The notes: a model not told the origin generated them from the sequence alone. A stretch of 64,000 bases of DNA from an uncultured Clostridia bacterium (GCA_947631945.1 CANRNI010000002.1:1-64000); one strand, 5' to 3'; counted from the first letter of the stretch, positions 7,750-16,740 are shown. Program-made: numbers and translations.

Positions 7750-7783
7750 TATTTATCTTTATTTTTACGGAGGAAATTATAAA

Positions 7784-9025
7784 ATGAAACCACAGGATTG
7801 CGGCCCTCAGTATAAATCCAAGCTGCGTGAAAGCGCAAATTTCGCGGCATGGACGATAAAAAAAATATGCAAAGAAATCGGTCCGAGACCGTCGGGAAGC
7901 GAAGAAGAACTAAAAGCGCAGGAATTTATAGCAAAGCAGACCGGCAAAGCGGTCGACAGCGTTCGGACGGAAAAATTCACAATCGCGCGTGAGGCGTTCT
8001 TCGGCTGGATGAAAATTGACTCGGTGTGCCTTATTTTTGCGACGCTGTTTTTGATTTTCAATATGGCGGCGGTATCCGCGGCGCTTATAGTTGTCGCTGT
8101 AATCTGTCTTTTCGGAGAATTTCTGTTTTATAAAGAATTTCTCGACAGATTTTTCAAAAAACAGACGTCGCACAATACGATTCTGACACGAAATCCTGTA
8201 GGCGAGGTGAAAAGGAGAATAATTTTCGGCGGTCATGCCGATTCCTCATTTGAATGGAGATACACGCACCTCGGCGGCGCTCCCCTGATGTATTTTTCTT
8301 TCGGATATGCAATTGCCGGACTTGTGTGGAATATTGTTTTCTGTATAGTATCAATTGCGAACGGCGCGGCTTTTGCTCCGTCGATAGACGTTGCATGGTA
8401 TTCATGGGTCGGACTTATTTTTGTTCCCTCATATATAATGTTATTTATTTTTATTAACTATAAAATCTGTGTGGACGGCGCGAATGATAATCTGACAGGC
8501 TGTCTGTGTTCTGCGGCGGTGCTTAAATTTCTTGATGACAACGGTATACGTTTTGAAAATACCGAGGTAGTCGCTCTGCTTACGGGAAGCGAGGAGGCCG
8601 GGCTCAGAGGCGCAAAATCATACGCCAAGGCGCATAATGATGAGTTGAAAAGTATTGAAACAATGTTCGTTTGTCTTGACACTTTTAAGGACTACGACGA
8701 TATGTTTGTGTATAACAGAGATATGTCGGGACTTACAAAGCACGATGAAAGATGCTGTAAGCTTATGAAAAAGGCGGCCGAAAACGCGGGGATAAAAACC
8801 AAGTATTCCACAATTTTTGCGGGTGCCTCCGACGCGGCGGCGATGACGCAGGCAGGTATTCCGAGCGTATCGCTTGCGGCAATGAATCCGGGGCCGCCAA
8901 AATATTACCATACAAGAGATGACAAGGCCGATATCCTTGACCTTAAAACAATAGAAAAAGGCGTTGAAATCGCTTTGGAGGCCGCTTTCATATTTGATGA
9001 AAAAGGACTTTGCGATAATTATTAA
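7784..9025 (+). CDS. Membrane-embedded M28-family metallopeptidase
   Basis: 413 residues. The di-zinc aminopeptidase core is recognisable from GGHADSS (H151, D153), CVDGANDNLTG (bridging Asp 235), LTGSEEAG (catalytic Glu 270-271) and a late YYHTRDD His. The core is interrupted by hydrophobic segments at about 79-118, 170-193 and 205-226, so the peptidase is anchored in the membrane. M28 enzymes release N-terminal amino acids or process small peptides. AGGAGG-like GGAGG precedes the ATG. The natural substrate is unknown. Confidence 0.85.
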   Translation: MKPQDCGPQYKSKLRESANFAAWTIKKICKEIGPRPSGSEEELKAQEFIAKQTGKAVDSVRTEKFTIAREAFFGWMKIDSVCLIFATLFLIFNMAAVSAALIVVAVICLFGEFLFYKEFLDRFFKKQTSHNTILTRNPVGEVKRRIIFGGHADSSFEWRYTHLGGAPLMYFSFGYAIAGLVWNIVFCIVSIANGAAFAPSIDVAWYSWVGLIFVPSYIMLFIFINYKICVDGANDNLTGCLCSAAVLKFLDDNGIRFENTEVVALLTGSEEAGLRGAKSYAKAHNDELKSIETMFVCLDTFKDYDDMFVYNRDMSGLTKHDERCCKLMKKAAENAGIKTKYSTIFAGASDAAAMTQAGIPSVSLAAMNPGPPKYYHTRDDKADILDLKTIEKGVEIALEAAFIFDEKGLCDNY

Positions 9026-9039
9026 TTTAGCATTAGCTA

Positions 9040-9068
9040 TTGTAAAAACGGATAATATATGTTATAAT
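9040..9068 (+). promoter_or_regulatory. Promoter of lipoprotein gene
   Basis: TTGTAA (9040-9045), a 17-base spacer and TATAAT (9063-9068), about 50 bases before the ATG at 9122, so the lipoprotein can be transcribed independently of the M28 gene. Confidence 0.6.
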
Positions 9069-9121
9069 CTTGATATTGATATTATTTATTCTTCACAAAA
9101 TTTGAAAGGGGCTTCGCCTTT

Positions 9122-10060
9122 ATGAAAAAAAAATTTACTGTTTTAACAGCAATTGCGCTTTGTGTGGTTATGCTTGCGGGGTTTTCTGCTTGCAGCGGAA
9201 CGGGCGGCGGTGAAAACGAGACGGAATTTGTAGCCGCGACTGTTCCCGTATCCGAAGGCATACCCGTATCAAAAGCCGATATAGTGTCATTTTTCAATGA
9301 TATTATTTCAAAAGTGCAGAAAGCTGATACATTTACTGACGATAACAGACCCGGCTTAAATTCAAGCGAATCGCTCAGCGCCGGAGATTTAAAGATACTT
9401 TCATATAATCCCGAAACCGGCGAAGCGACGGAGAGCGAATCGCTTAACGCTCTTAATAAGTCGGCTAAAGCGATAAAAGACAGAATTATCGGCGGAATAG
9501 ATACGTCAATACCTGTTGTTCCGTTCGGCGCGATTACTAAAGATACAATCAATTCGGTTATTTATCCCGCCGATTCCGAGGAAATAAACCTTGCCGAAAG
9601 CGATGTAGCAAAAGCCGAATGTAATGTGGACGGCAACAATATAAATATTTACATAGAGCTTTCGGACAGCGCAGATACGATTGAAAAGGTTTTCGGAATA
9701 AGGGATAAATCAAAGGTTATAGCCGATATAAAGGAGCACAGCGGTGAATATGCGAAGCTCAACGATTATACAGTTAAGTATCTTAATATTGATGAAGAAA
9801 ACAACACCGCACATTCTACTATAAATCTTTCCGTAGAGGTTGAAAAGCATGCTGACGGCACATATAAATGCACAGGCAGAATCACAACATTTAATATAAA
9901 TGTTGTTGCGGACGTTACAGCATATATAACGTGCGGCGGTTCATTTGCCGATTCGGGAGATATACAGGTTAGTTTTAGACTTACCGATTCAAAAAATTAT
10001 GAGTTTGACTGGCTCGGAAATGCGGAATGGGAGCCTGAGGCTGAAAGCTCGGCAGAATAA
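9122..10060 (+). CDS. Secreted lipoprotein of unknown function
   Basis: 312 residues with a lipoprotein signal peptide (MKKKFTVLTAIALCVVMLAG, then FSAC with the lipidated Cys at about 25) and a GAAAGGGG ribosome site. The mature part begins with a Gly/Glu linker and is then a predicted alpha/beta domain without a motif I recognise. The second half alternates polar and hydrophobic residues (DGNNINIYIELSDS, HSTINLSVEVEKH, CTGRITTFNINVVADVTAY), suggesting an antiparallel beta-sheet such as a lipid- or sugar-binding fold. A terminator follows at 10087-10116. Confidence 0.75.
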   Translation: MKKKFTVLTAIALCVVMLAGFSACSGTGGGENETEFVAATVPVSEGIPVSKADIVSFFNDIISKVQKADTFTDDNRPGLNSSESLSAGDLKILSYNPETGEATESESLNALNKSAKAIKDRIIGGIDTSIPVVPFGAITKDTINSVIYPADSEEINLAESDVAKAECNVDGNNINIYIELSDSADTIEKVFGIRDKSKVIADIKEHSGEYAKLNDYTVKYLNIDEENNTAHSTINLSVEVEKHADGTYKCTGRITTFNINVVADVTAYITCGGSFADSGDIQVSFRLTDSKNYEFDWLGNAEWEPEAESSAE

Positions 10061-10086
10061 AAAACCGTATAAATCGTAAATAGATT

Positions 10087-10116
10087 AAGCGGCCTTTTCG
10101 TAAGGTCGCTTTTATT
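10087..10116 (+). terminator. Terminator of lipoprotein gene
   Basis: AAGCGGCCTT / AAGGTCGCTT stem (one G-T pair), 5-base loop, then TTTATT. It lies 26 bases after the stop codon. Confidence 0.85.
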
Positions 10117-10250
10117 ATGGTAAAGCAGAAACCAAACGCAAATATGTTTTTAAAAGGAAGAAACCGCTATAAAAGCAATGAAAGCAGATAAAAGTTTCGG
10201 TCAAGCCTTTACAAAGGCTTGCAGGGGTCACGGGGACAGCGTCACCGTGT

Positions 10251-10275
10251 CGCGCTCCGCAGAGCGCGTCTTTTT
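10251..10275 (+). terminator. Second rightward terminator within a repeat-like intergenic stretch
   Basis: CGCGCTC-CGCA-GAGCGCG, then TC and TTTTT. It is preceded by a second hairpin (AAGCCTTT-AC-AAAGGCTT, 10204-10221) and by GCAGGGGTCACGGGGAC. The whole of 10195-10275 has the look of a dispersed intergenic element carrying its own terminator, though no second copy is present in this window. Bases 10117-10194 hold nothing I recognise. Confidence 0.7.
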
Positions 10276-10285
10276 CGACAAACTA

Positions 10286-10310
10286 AGCGCGGCGGTAAAT
10301 CCGCCGCGCT
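10286..10310 (-). terminator. Terminator of the RiPP/secreted-protein operon
   Basis: A perfect 10-bp stem AGCGCGGCGG / CCGCCGCGCT with a 5-base loop, 16 bases downstream of the stop of the 1.5-kaa protein gene. The following T-run in the leftward direction is short. Confidence 0.7.
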
Positions 10311-10325
10311 ATGCCAATAACTATC

Positions 10326-13300
10326 TTATCCGTTGAAAAGCACCTTTAAGAGGTTGAATATGCTTAGTATGAAATCTATCAATTTATCAAAAATAGATTT
10401 CTGCTCCGTAACATTCTCCGTGTCGTTGTCGGAAGGAGCGGTTGAGGGTTCCGAGGGTTTTTCAGGCTCGGGCTGAACAGCGGGAGCGTTAAATATAACT
10501 TTGACCTCCGCCGCATCGGACGTATAAGAGCTTTGGTTATACGCAACGACCGTAAGCTTATGTTCGCCGATATCGCCTGTGTAAACGTATATCCACTCTT
10601 TTACTCCGTCTTTCTCTCCTGCCAATGACGCGTCCGCGCCGTCAACGGTTACACGCGCAACCTCGGAAGAAGTTTTTACAGCAATCTGCGCCTTGTCCTC
10701 ATCTGTCGTTACGGTTTCGGGAACCTCGAAAACATCGGGAACGAAATGTCCGCCGTCGTCGGGTGAAAGAGCGGCGACGCGCTCTGTAATCGCTTTTACG
10801 CTTTCCAGCTCGTCGGCAGTCAAGCCGTAAGACACTTTGACTTTATTGTTGTTTGCCGTGTTTGCCATCGGCATTGCTCTGAACATCGCTATACGCGAGA
10901 CGGGCGAGACGATGTTGGCAGTTGCGGGCGCATTCAAGTCTGTATCAGTCGTGACTTTTATGTTGCACAGCGATACAGTACCGTTTGTACAAGTGACGGT
11001 TATCGGTTGATACTGCACAAATCTTCCGTCTGCGTTACTATTGCCGTTGGTATTGCTTTGTATCAAAGTTGCAGGAAGTTTAAAGTAAAGCGGTGTTGCG
11101 TTTCTGTATGTTCTTATTTCTGAAATTAATCCATTTTCAGCATTGGCGAATCTTACGGTCGCTGTCGGAGAAGTGCCGACAGTGTGAAGGCTCAATTCAA
11201 TATTAACGGCTGTTTCCCCAATTTTAAACGAATCGGGTAATTTTGTCAATTTTGGAGTAAATGCAATAGACTGTCCATTGGTGAGATACAATTCATTTTT
11301 CGGGCCGTATTTGATGTAATCTTCATATGTCGCATTACTCTTACCTTGTATAAATACGCCTGTCTCATTGAAGCCGTCTTTGGTTATCATACTGCGAACC
11401 GATCTTTCGTCAACTATCAATTCGCCGTCGCTTGCGTATTTTGCTTTTATAACTTCTTTACCTTTAGTATCCGCTCCCGTCGCAACTCCGGTCGGGTCGT
11501 AAACTCTGAAACCGTCGATATAGAAATCATAAGAGCCTTTGTTCGTGTGGTCAAAAATCGTGCTGTATTTCGGCGTGATTTTAACCGTGTACTGTCCGTA
11601 TGTAAGATTAGTTTCGCTTACAACGGGAATTTGGTACAAAGCGTTGTCGCCGCTCGCAACACTCCAGTTGCCGTCATTGTATTCATATGCCGAGAACGTG
11701 TCTATCAAACGTCTTGATTTAAGTTTATTGTTATCTTCAATAGACGTACCCTCGTACAACGCGATTTCGACCGCGCCGGTGTTTCTGCTCATATATGTCA
11801 GCAGTTCGTAGCCCGTTCCTTTAAAAGTAAACGTTGCGTAAGGCCAAGAGTTGCCCTCCGAGCCGCTGTAAACGGAATTGGGGTTGTTCTCCGCGCTGAC
11901 GGTGACTTTTTTCGCCTTGTTCATTGAAAATCTGCGTGTTTCTTGATTGTTGTAATTGGGATCAAATCCGTATGCGCCTGTATGCTCCCAGTTCTGAACC
12001 TCCGTGCCGGCGTTCAATCCGGATACGTCCTCCCACTTAGTTGCGTCCTTTTCGCCATTAGCTGTTCCGTTAACATAGTTAATCGATCCGAAATCTTCCT
12101 CATAATATACGACGGACGCGGGTATTATCTGTATCGGGCTTACTGTGTAAGTCGTTACAGTATCGTTTATGTCCTCCCCTAAATCTTCTCTGCCGTTTCT
12201 TGTTGATTCGACTACAAAATACACGGTTTCAATATCCGTCGCGACCTTTTTAAGCGGAGTATATGTTATCGCGTCGTTATTTTCGTCGGGATTAAGCGAG
12301 ATTGTCGCACATTCGTCCTCGGTAGTTATTGTATTTTTGAGTTCAACGCCAATTTCTTCTCTTGATTTGGGGTGTTTATTTGCATCTACGGACAAATCAT
12401 ATTCATCGGATTGGAACAGACCGACTATTTTATAATCGCTGAAGCTGGTGGCTTCTTTAATGGTTTTCTCGTAATCATGGTTACCTCTGTCGAGAACGTC
12501 GTATGTTGATGACAAACCGAAGTCAACAATGAAGCCGTTTGTAAATTCTGCCGTTGTTTCGGGATGTTCCAAATATGCCTTAAACTCATCAATGACATTT
12601 TGAATCTCTTCGCCGGTTTTGGGATGGTCGGAAAAAGTATTGTTGTTTTTGTCGGGAATAGCGTTTATAGCGGTCAGCATTTTGCTCAACAAGCCGGTTT
12701 CCTTGTTTAAAAGTTCATCCAAATGCGCGTCGCTGTAATCCCAATAGTCGGCTAACAAATCTCGTGCGTCGTCAACCTCTTTTCTGATTTGTTCTTCATA
12801 GCTTGAATAATCAATTGTCCAATAATGGCATTGAACGGTTTCAAGACTTATCGGGTCGGCGGTACTGATGTTTGTCAAATCGGACAAGTCGGTACGCTTA
12901 TTTATACCGGCGCACAAACTATCTTTATATTCGTCTTTATTATTCAAATAGAAAAATTCGTCTATATGAACCTCATTTGCAAGGTTGACAAGAATATAAT
13001 TCGGGATTTCGCCGTCGCCTGTCGCTTCCTTGCTTGAGCCGTCAAAACTTGTTTCAATAGAAAATGCCGGCTCTTTAAGTTCTGCGTCATATTCGCCGTT
13101 ATGCACATGGTGTTCTATTTTAATAAATTGTGTACTTAAATTGTCCTTATAGTTACCGTTATCGTAGCCGAGAGCTTTCATAGCGTTTTCAAGGTTGGTG
13201 GCGGCGGTGTTTACGTTACTCTGTTTTGCGTAAGGATTGCCGAGAGCTTCAACAGCCGCTTTTATTGCGCCCTTGTAAGCGTTTACATTGTTGTCATCCT

Positions 13301-14861
13301 GACCCCATACGGATTTATTGTATCTTGCGCTTAAAGGTGAAAAGTTCGGCGCGCTCAGAAGTTCGCGGAGCTTTGATTTATCGCAGATATAGACATTTAT
13401 CTTACCCTGCATATTATATGCACAATTGCCTCCCCCCTGATCGGACTCAAAAACCATGCCTTTATCAATCGGATTAGGAGCATTTTGCTGTTCGGCACCG
13501 TCACCGAAGCCGCCGAATTGAATTATATTTGCATTGTCGGGATTGTTAGTTTTGAACATATATCCGAAGAAAGGAAAATAATGTTTCTCATTAATGTTTA
13601 AATTTTCAACAAGATTCCCCCTATCTGCATGCACTCCATCAATATTATACCACTCTCTACCCCAAAGTCTGCGCATTTCAAAACTTTTAGGATTAGAGGA
13701 ATGTTTCGGTTTGTTAAAAAGACCGTCCTGTACTTGATAATCTCCTGTTCTATTACTGGATGCAGTCGCAATACATGGATCAGTCCAATAACCGGTTGAA
13801 TAGCCATTATATTTTCCAGGTACCAATAAGGATCCGCCAGAACCGTCATCATCAACATTTCCAATACCGAAGCTTGCGCCGCCAAATGATGCTTCTCTGT
13901 TACTGAAATCACCATCCAATTTTATCATGCCGCCGCGACCATATCGGGCAAACTGTAAATACGGCTGGAATATAAGATTCGTATTACTGATAGTGCTGTA
14001 AAAATCCATCCGCAAGCCCAAATCCTGCCATTGGATATTTGTACCGTCGCTTATATCCGTTTGAGAAATAACCGAAGGGTCGACAAAATAGTTATATTCA
14101 AAGGGCGTGTTACCTACCACATCTGCAGCTATATCCTTTTGATTTTCGGCATTTATGAAATTACCGTTTTTTACAGTTTGAAAAGCACCGTACTTCGCTG
14201 AAAATGAAATTCGTAATCTAAGCCCTTCATTGTTTACTTTAAATTCGTCCGTTGAGAATCTTGAACCGTCGCTAAACTCTTTAGTATTAGAATCAAATAC
14301 ATATATGTAAAACGGCTGTTCAAATTCAACAAGAGTTCCGTTAGTGTTATAAACGCCCTCAAGGTTGTATGTGACAGTCAAATCATATATACCTACGTTT
14401 AAAGATTTTGCCTTTATCTCAACATACCACTCCTTGCCCTCAGCCTGACCGCCTGATACGTGGTTATGGTCTTCAAGATATAACGGGGGTGTATCTACCC
14501 ACTGAGTTTGCTTAAGGACAGTACTCGAATCTTCTCCAATATGTGTTATTTTTGCTGTTCGTCCCGTGTGATTATGAATTTTTAAACAATAATATTTATC
14601 ATTCGGATCATTATAATTATATGTTCCTTTATCTTTACTTTTATCAATGGCGGAATACAAAACAAAATTACCGCTTTCTTTGTCATCTCCATCGGAGCCC
14701 GGATTGTTTGCATGCGGTCCCGTACCATAAACAACATACGGCGAAAGACCATCGTTATAAGGGGTAGAAACGTCACCGACAATCCCCGGATTGACCGCAT
14801 TGGCTGTGAGGGAGAAGAAAGATACCGAAATGCACGAAAATGCCATCAGAAATGACAGCAT
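10326..14861 (-). CDS. Very large secreted protein with FIVAR-like and Ig-like parts, C-tract-controlled start
   Basis: The open frame from the ATG at 14861 gives 1511 residues. The N-terminus MLSFLMAFSCISVSFFSLTA is the hydrophobic core of a signal peptide cleaved near ANA, but it lacks the positive n-region. That region lies upstream in the same frame (TRFHRTQFNR), beyond a run of ten C residues (minus strand). The ATG at 14943, with GGTGA before it, would join this frame if the run were nine C. The mature protein has a long beta-rich part, a FIVAR-like segment (about 535-560, motif SNVNTAATNLENAMKALG), further beta-rich repeats, a bacterial Ig-like domain near 1390-1470, a Pro/Glu/Ser linker and a hydrophobic C-terminal helix. 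It probably acts at the cell surface; ligand unknown. It is the last gene of the precursor-radical SAM-PqqD operon. Confidence 0.8.
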   Translation of the reverse strand: MLSFLMAFSCISVSFFSLTANAVNPGIVGDVSTPYNDGLSPYVVYGTGPHANNPGSDGDDKESGNFVLYSAIDKSKDKGTYNYNDPNDKYYCLKIHNHTGRTAKITHIGEDSSTVLKQTQWVDTPPLYLEDHNHVSGGQAEGKEWYVEIKAKSLNVGIYDLTVTYNLEGVYNTNGTLVEFEQPFYIYVFDSNTKEFSDGSRFSTDEFKVNNEGLRLRISFSAKYGAFQTVKNGNFINAENQKDIAADVVGNTPFEYNYFVDPSVISQTDISDGTNIQWQDLGLRMDFYSTISNTNLIFQPYLQFARYGRGGMIKLDGDFSNREASFGGASFGIGNVDDDGSGGSLLVPGKYNGYSTGYWTDPCIATASSNRTGDYQVQDGLFNKPKHSSNPKSFEMRRLWGREWYNIDGVHADRGNLVENLNINEKHYFPFFGYMFKTNNPDNANIIQFGGFGDGAEQQNAPNPIDKGMVFESDQGGGNCAYNMQGKINVYICDKSKLRELLSAPNFSPLSARYNKSVWGQDDNNVNAYKGAIKAAVEALGNPYAKQSNVNTAATNLENAMKALGYDNGNYKDNLSTQFIKIEHHVHNGEYDAELKEPAFSIETSFDGSSKEATGDGEIPNYILVNLANEVHIDEFFYLNNKDEYKDSLCAGINKRTDLSDLTNISTADPISLETVQCHYWTIDYSSYEEQIRKEVDDARDLLADYWDYSDAHLDELLNKETGLLSKMLTAINAIPDKNNNTFSDHPKTGEEIQNVIDEFKAYLEHPETTAEFTNGFIVDFGLSSTYDVLDRGNHDYEKTIKEATSFSDYKIVGLFQSDEYDLSVDANKHPKSREEIGVELKNTITTEDECATISLNPDENNDAITYTPLKKVATDIETVYFVVESTRNGREDLGEDINDTVTTYTVSPIQIIPASVVYYEEDFGSINYVNGTANGEKDATKWEDVSGLNAGTEVQNWEHTGAYGFDPNYNNQETRRFSMNKAKKVTVSAENNPNSVYSGSEGNSWPYATFTFKGTGYELLTYMSRNTGAVEIALYEGTSIEDNNKLKSRRLIDTFSAYEYNDGNWSVASGDNALYQIPVVSETNLTYGQYTVKITPKYSTIFDHTNKGSYDFYIDGFRVYDPTGVATGADTKGKEVIKAKYASDGELIVDERSVRSMITKDGFNETGVFIQGKSNATYEDYIKYGPKNELYLTNGQSIAFTPKLTKLPDSFKIGETAVNIELSLHTVGTSPTATVRFANAENGLISEIRTYRNATPLYFKLPATLIQSNTNGNSNADGRFVQYQPITVTCTNGTVSLCNIKVTTDTDLNAPATANIVSPVSRIAMFRAMPMANTANNNKVKVSYGLTADELESVKAITERVAALSPDDGGHFVPDVFEVPETVTTDEDKAQIAVKTSSEVARVTVDGADASLAGEKDGVKEWIYVYTGDIGEHKLTVVAYNQSSYTSDAAEVKVIFNAPAVQPEPEKPSEPSTAPSDNDTENVTEQKSIFDKLIDFILSIFNLLKVLFNG

Positions 14862-14905
14862 TAATGATAAGATACGATTAAATTGTGTTCGGTGAAATCT
14901 CGTTC

Positions 14906-14915
14906 GGGGGGGGGG
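14906..14915 (-). repeat. C10 homopolymer tract (candidate phase-variation switch)
   Basis: Ten consecutive G on the plus strand, that is C10 in the gene sense. It lies 28 bases downstream of the start codon at 14943. With ten C the reading from 14943 ends after about 21 codons; with nine (or twelve) it runs into the 1511-residue frame. Such tracts mutate by slipped-strand mispairing. Confidence 0.8.
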
Positions 14916-14967
14916 TAGACGAAATTACGTTTTTGTTTTTCATAAAGCAATCACCAATTAAAAATAT

Positions 14968-15228
14968 TTATATTATGCCGTACTCGCGAAGCTTTGAAAA
15001 AAACTCTTTTACGTCTTTTTCAAGTGTTTCGCGCGGTACGTCATATATATCCAAAAGCCTTTCGACCGCTTCCTGCTCCGACTCTATTTCCGGGAGCATA
15101 TCCCAGATTTCGGCTGAGGATTCAGTCATCGGGAAAAGTCCCGAAAACTCGCTTACGGTCTTTCCGATGGGAACCAATATATGATCCCCCGCTATTTCTC
15201 TGTGTATCAATTCTTTTTTTATTTTCAT
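14968..15228 (-). CDS. PqqD-like RiPP recognition protein
   Basis: 86 residues resembling PqqD: a beta-hairpin start (LIHREIAGDHILVPIG), a central helix with the typical FPMTESSAEIWDMLPE, then SEQEAVERLLDIYDV and a C-terminal helix PRETLEKDVKEFFSKL. PqqD-like proteins form the winged-helix RRE that binds the leader of a ribosomal peptide precursor and presents it to the modifying enzyme. It lies 18 bases after the radical SAM gene and 24 bases before the upstream start of the secreted-protein gene. The pairing with a radical SAM/SPASM enzyme and a short precursor supports this role. Confidence 0.85.
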   Translation of the reverse strand: MKIKKELIHREIAGDHILVPIGKTVSEFSGLFPMTESSAEIWDMLPEIESEQEAVERLLDIYDVPRETLEKDVKEFFSKLREYGII

Positions 15229-15246
15229 AAATAACCCCGGTTGAAA

Positions 15247-16368
15247 TTAATTATCGGTTGAGATATCGGACTTGTCCGCTAAAAATTCTTTCTGATACAA
15301 TTCGGAAAGATTTTTCGTCATTTCGCATATAAATTTCGGAACTTTGTCAAACGCGCCCGTTTCCGTATAACACATAGCCGCGCAGGCATGGCACACGTCT
15401 TTATACTTACATACCGTACATTCGGCGGGAAGGCGTATTTTAAGCGTTTCCGCGCGAATCTTATCCCATGCTTCCTTAAATGACATCTCTTTAAGCGACG
15501 CTATAGGCTCTACCAACATTCCGCATGGCGACATTGTCCCGTCATAATTGACCCAAAAGCTGCTCCGACCGGCTCTGCACCTGACAACGCCCTTTTCGGC
15601 AGGCGTTCCATCGTCACACTCAAGCCCGTCTATCCATTGATAATCTTTTGCATTTGCGCGGAGTTTTTCAATGGGATATTCCAATTTTCGGCACAAAATA
15701 TTCGCTTTTGCCGTTTCCATTGGGTCAAGCCTTGCATCGTTATTTCCTATATCGCCCTTTGAACGCATCGACGGAAACATATACGCGGCAGACCTGATGT
15801 GTATTCCAAGTTCCTCGGAAATTTTATATATCTTTTCTATTTGATTTACATTATATTTACTTAACGAACAATTTATTAAAACACTAATTCCGGCGGACTT
15901 GAGCCTCTTAATATTCTCAAGCACAACCGAAAACTTACGATTTCCGCACAGCGATTCATATATATCATTATCTGCGCCGTAAAGCGTTAAATTAATACGG
16001 CACGGAGGATAATTTTTAAACAACTCTAATATATCGTCATCTATAAGGCTTCCGTTGGTGTTTATATCAATAACAAAACCCATTTCGGAAAGCTTACTAT
16101 ATAAATACGGAAAATCTTTCCTTATAAGAGGTTCGCCGCCCGTTAAAAGCAGGAATAATAACCCCTCTTTTTTTGCGTCGGCGGCGATTTTCAGCCACTC
16201 ATCGGCTGTAAGCTCTATATCCTTTGAAGTGTCATGCGTATGCACATAACACATCTTGCAATCAAAATTGCATCTTCGCGTTATCTCAAATGTCCCAGAA
16301 ATAGGGATTCCTAACCTATCACCTTTACGGTGTAGATACTTAGAAAATCGAAATTCAAATTCTTCCAT
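15247..16368 (-). CDS. Radical SAM/SPASM peptide-modifying enzyme
   Basis: 373 residues. The 4Fe-4S motif is C33-x3-C37-x2-C40 (CNFDCKMC), with LLLTGGEPLI for SAM binding. The C-terminal SPASM/twitch part carries CRAG, SPCGML, ECTVCKYKDVCHACAAMC and FICEM, enough cysteines for two auxiliary Fe-S clusters. This layout is typical of RiPP-maturing enzymes that make thioether or C-C links in a precursor peptide. The gene starts 20 bases after the precursor gene without a clear ribosome site, so translation may be coupled. The chemistry (thioether, cyclophane or other) cannot be inferred from the sequence alone. Confidence 0.9.
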   Translation of the reverse strand: MEEFEFRFSKYLHRKGDRLGIPISGTFEITRRCNFDCKMCYVHTHDTSKDIELTADEWLKIAADAKKEGLLFLLLTGGEPLIRKDFPYLYSKLSEMGFVIDINTNGSLIDDDILELFKNYPPCRINLTLYGADNDIYESLCGNRKFSVVLENIKRLKSAGISVLINCSLSKYNVNQIEKIYKISEELGIHIRSAAYMFPSMRSKGDIGNNDARLDPMETAKANILCRKLEYPIEKLRANAKDYQWIDGLECDDGTPAEKGVVRCRAGRSSFWVNYDGTMSPCGMLVEPIASLKEMSFKEAWDKIRAETLKIRLPAECTVCKYKDVCHACAAMCYTETGAFDKVPKFICEMTKNLSELYQKEFLADKSDISTDN

Positions 16369-16388
16369 TAAACTTGTTTAATCGTAAG

Positions 16389-16664
16389 TCACGACTTAAA
16401 AAAACTTAGATAATCGGCTGCAATTCCATAACAACCGCCACCAGCAGTAGGATCATAATTGGTATTACACTTATACTCTCCATTAATATCATTTCCAACA
16501 AAAATAATATTTTCGTTTTCTGGCACCATTACCCCACAATGATCCTTCATATAAAAATTAGTCTCATACGCTTTTCCCTCACTTGTTACACCGCAATCAG
16601 CTATAAATTCCGCCAACTCGAAGCTTTCAAAATCAATCATTGGTTTTACATACGATTTTTTCAT
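16389..16664 (-). CDS. Putative RiPP precursor peptide with four cysteines
   Basis: 91 residues from the ATG at 16664, chosen over an upstream in-frame ATG at 16697 because AGGAG lies 10 bases before it. The leader begins MKKSYVKPMIDFESFELAEF and continues IADC, matching the KPxxxxESFxLxExIAxxC type of leader seen on radical SAM-modified peptides in Firmicutes. The rest is Gly/Asn/Asp-rich with Cys at 24, 43, 66 and 78, and ends in DYLSFFKS. It is followed by the modifying enzyme and recognition protein. A 6-bp inverted repeat TAAGTC-AC-GACTTA (16385-16398) covers the stop codon and could tune coupling to the next gene. I did not find a matched immunity or export gene next to it. Confidence 0.75.
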   Translation of the reverse strand: MKKSYVKPMIDFESFELAEFIADCGVTSEGKAYETNFYMKDHCGVMVPENENIIFVGNDINGEYKCNTNYDPTAGGGCYGIAADYLSFFKS

Positions 16665-16711
16665 GTCCTTATCTCCTATGAAAACAAAAATATTCATTTA
16701 TTTCAGTTTAT

Positions 16712-16740
16712 ATTATATTATAAGTTAAAATTAAATACAA
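16712..16740 (-). promoter_or_regulatory. Promoter of the RiPP operon
   Basis: On the minus strand, TTGTAT (16735-16740), a 17-base spacer and TATAAT (16712-16717), about 50 bases before the precursor start codon. The surrounding 16665-16827 is very AT-rich. Confidence 0.7.

Noticed and set aside
14906-14915. Treating the C10 tract purely as a sequencing error
   Set aside because: This cannot be excluded, but position, frame relation and the basic n-region upstream make a real switch likely; reported as a finding with the caveat.
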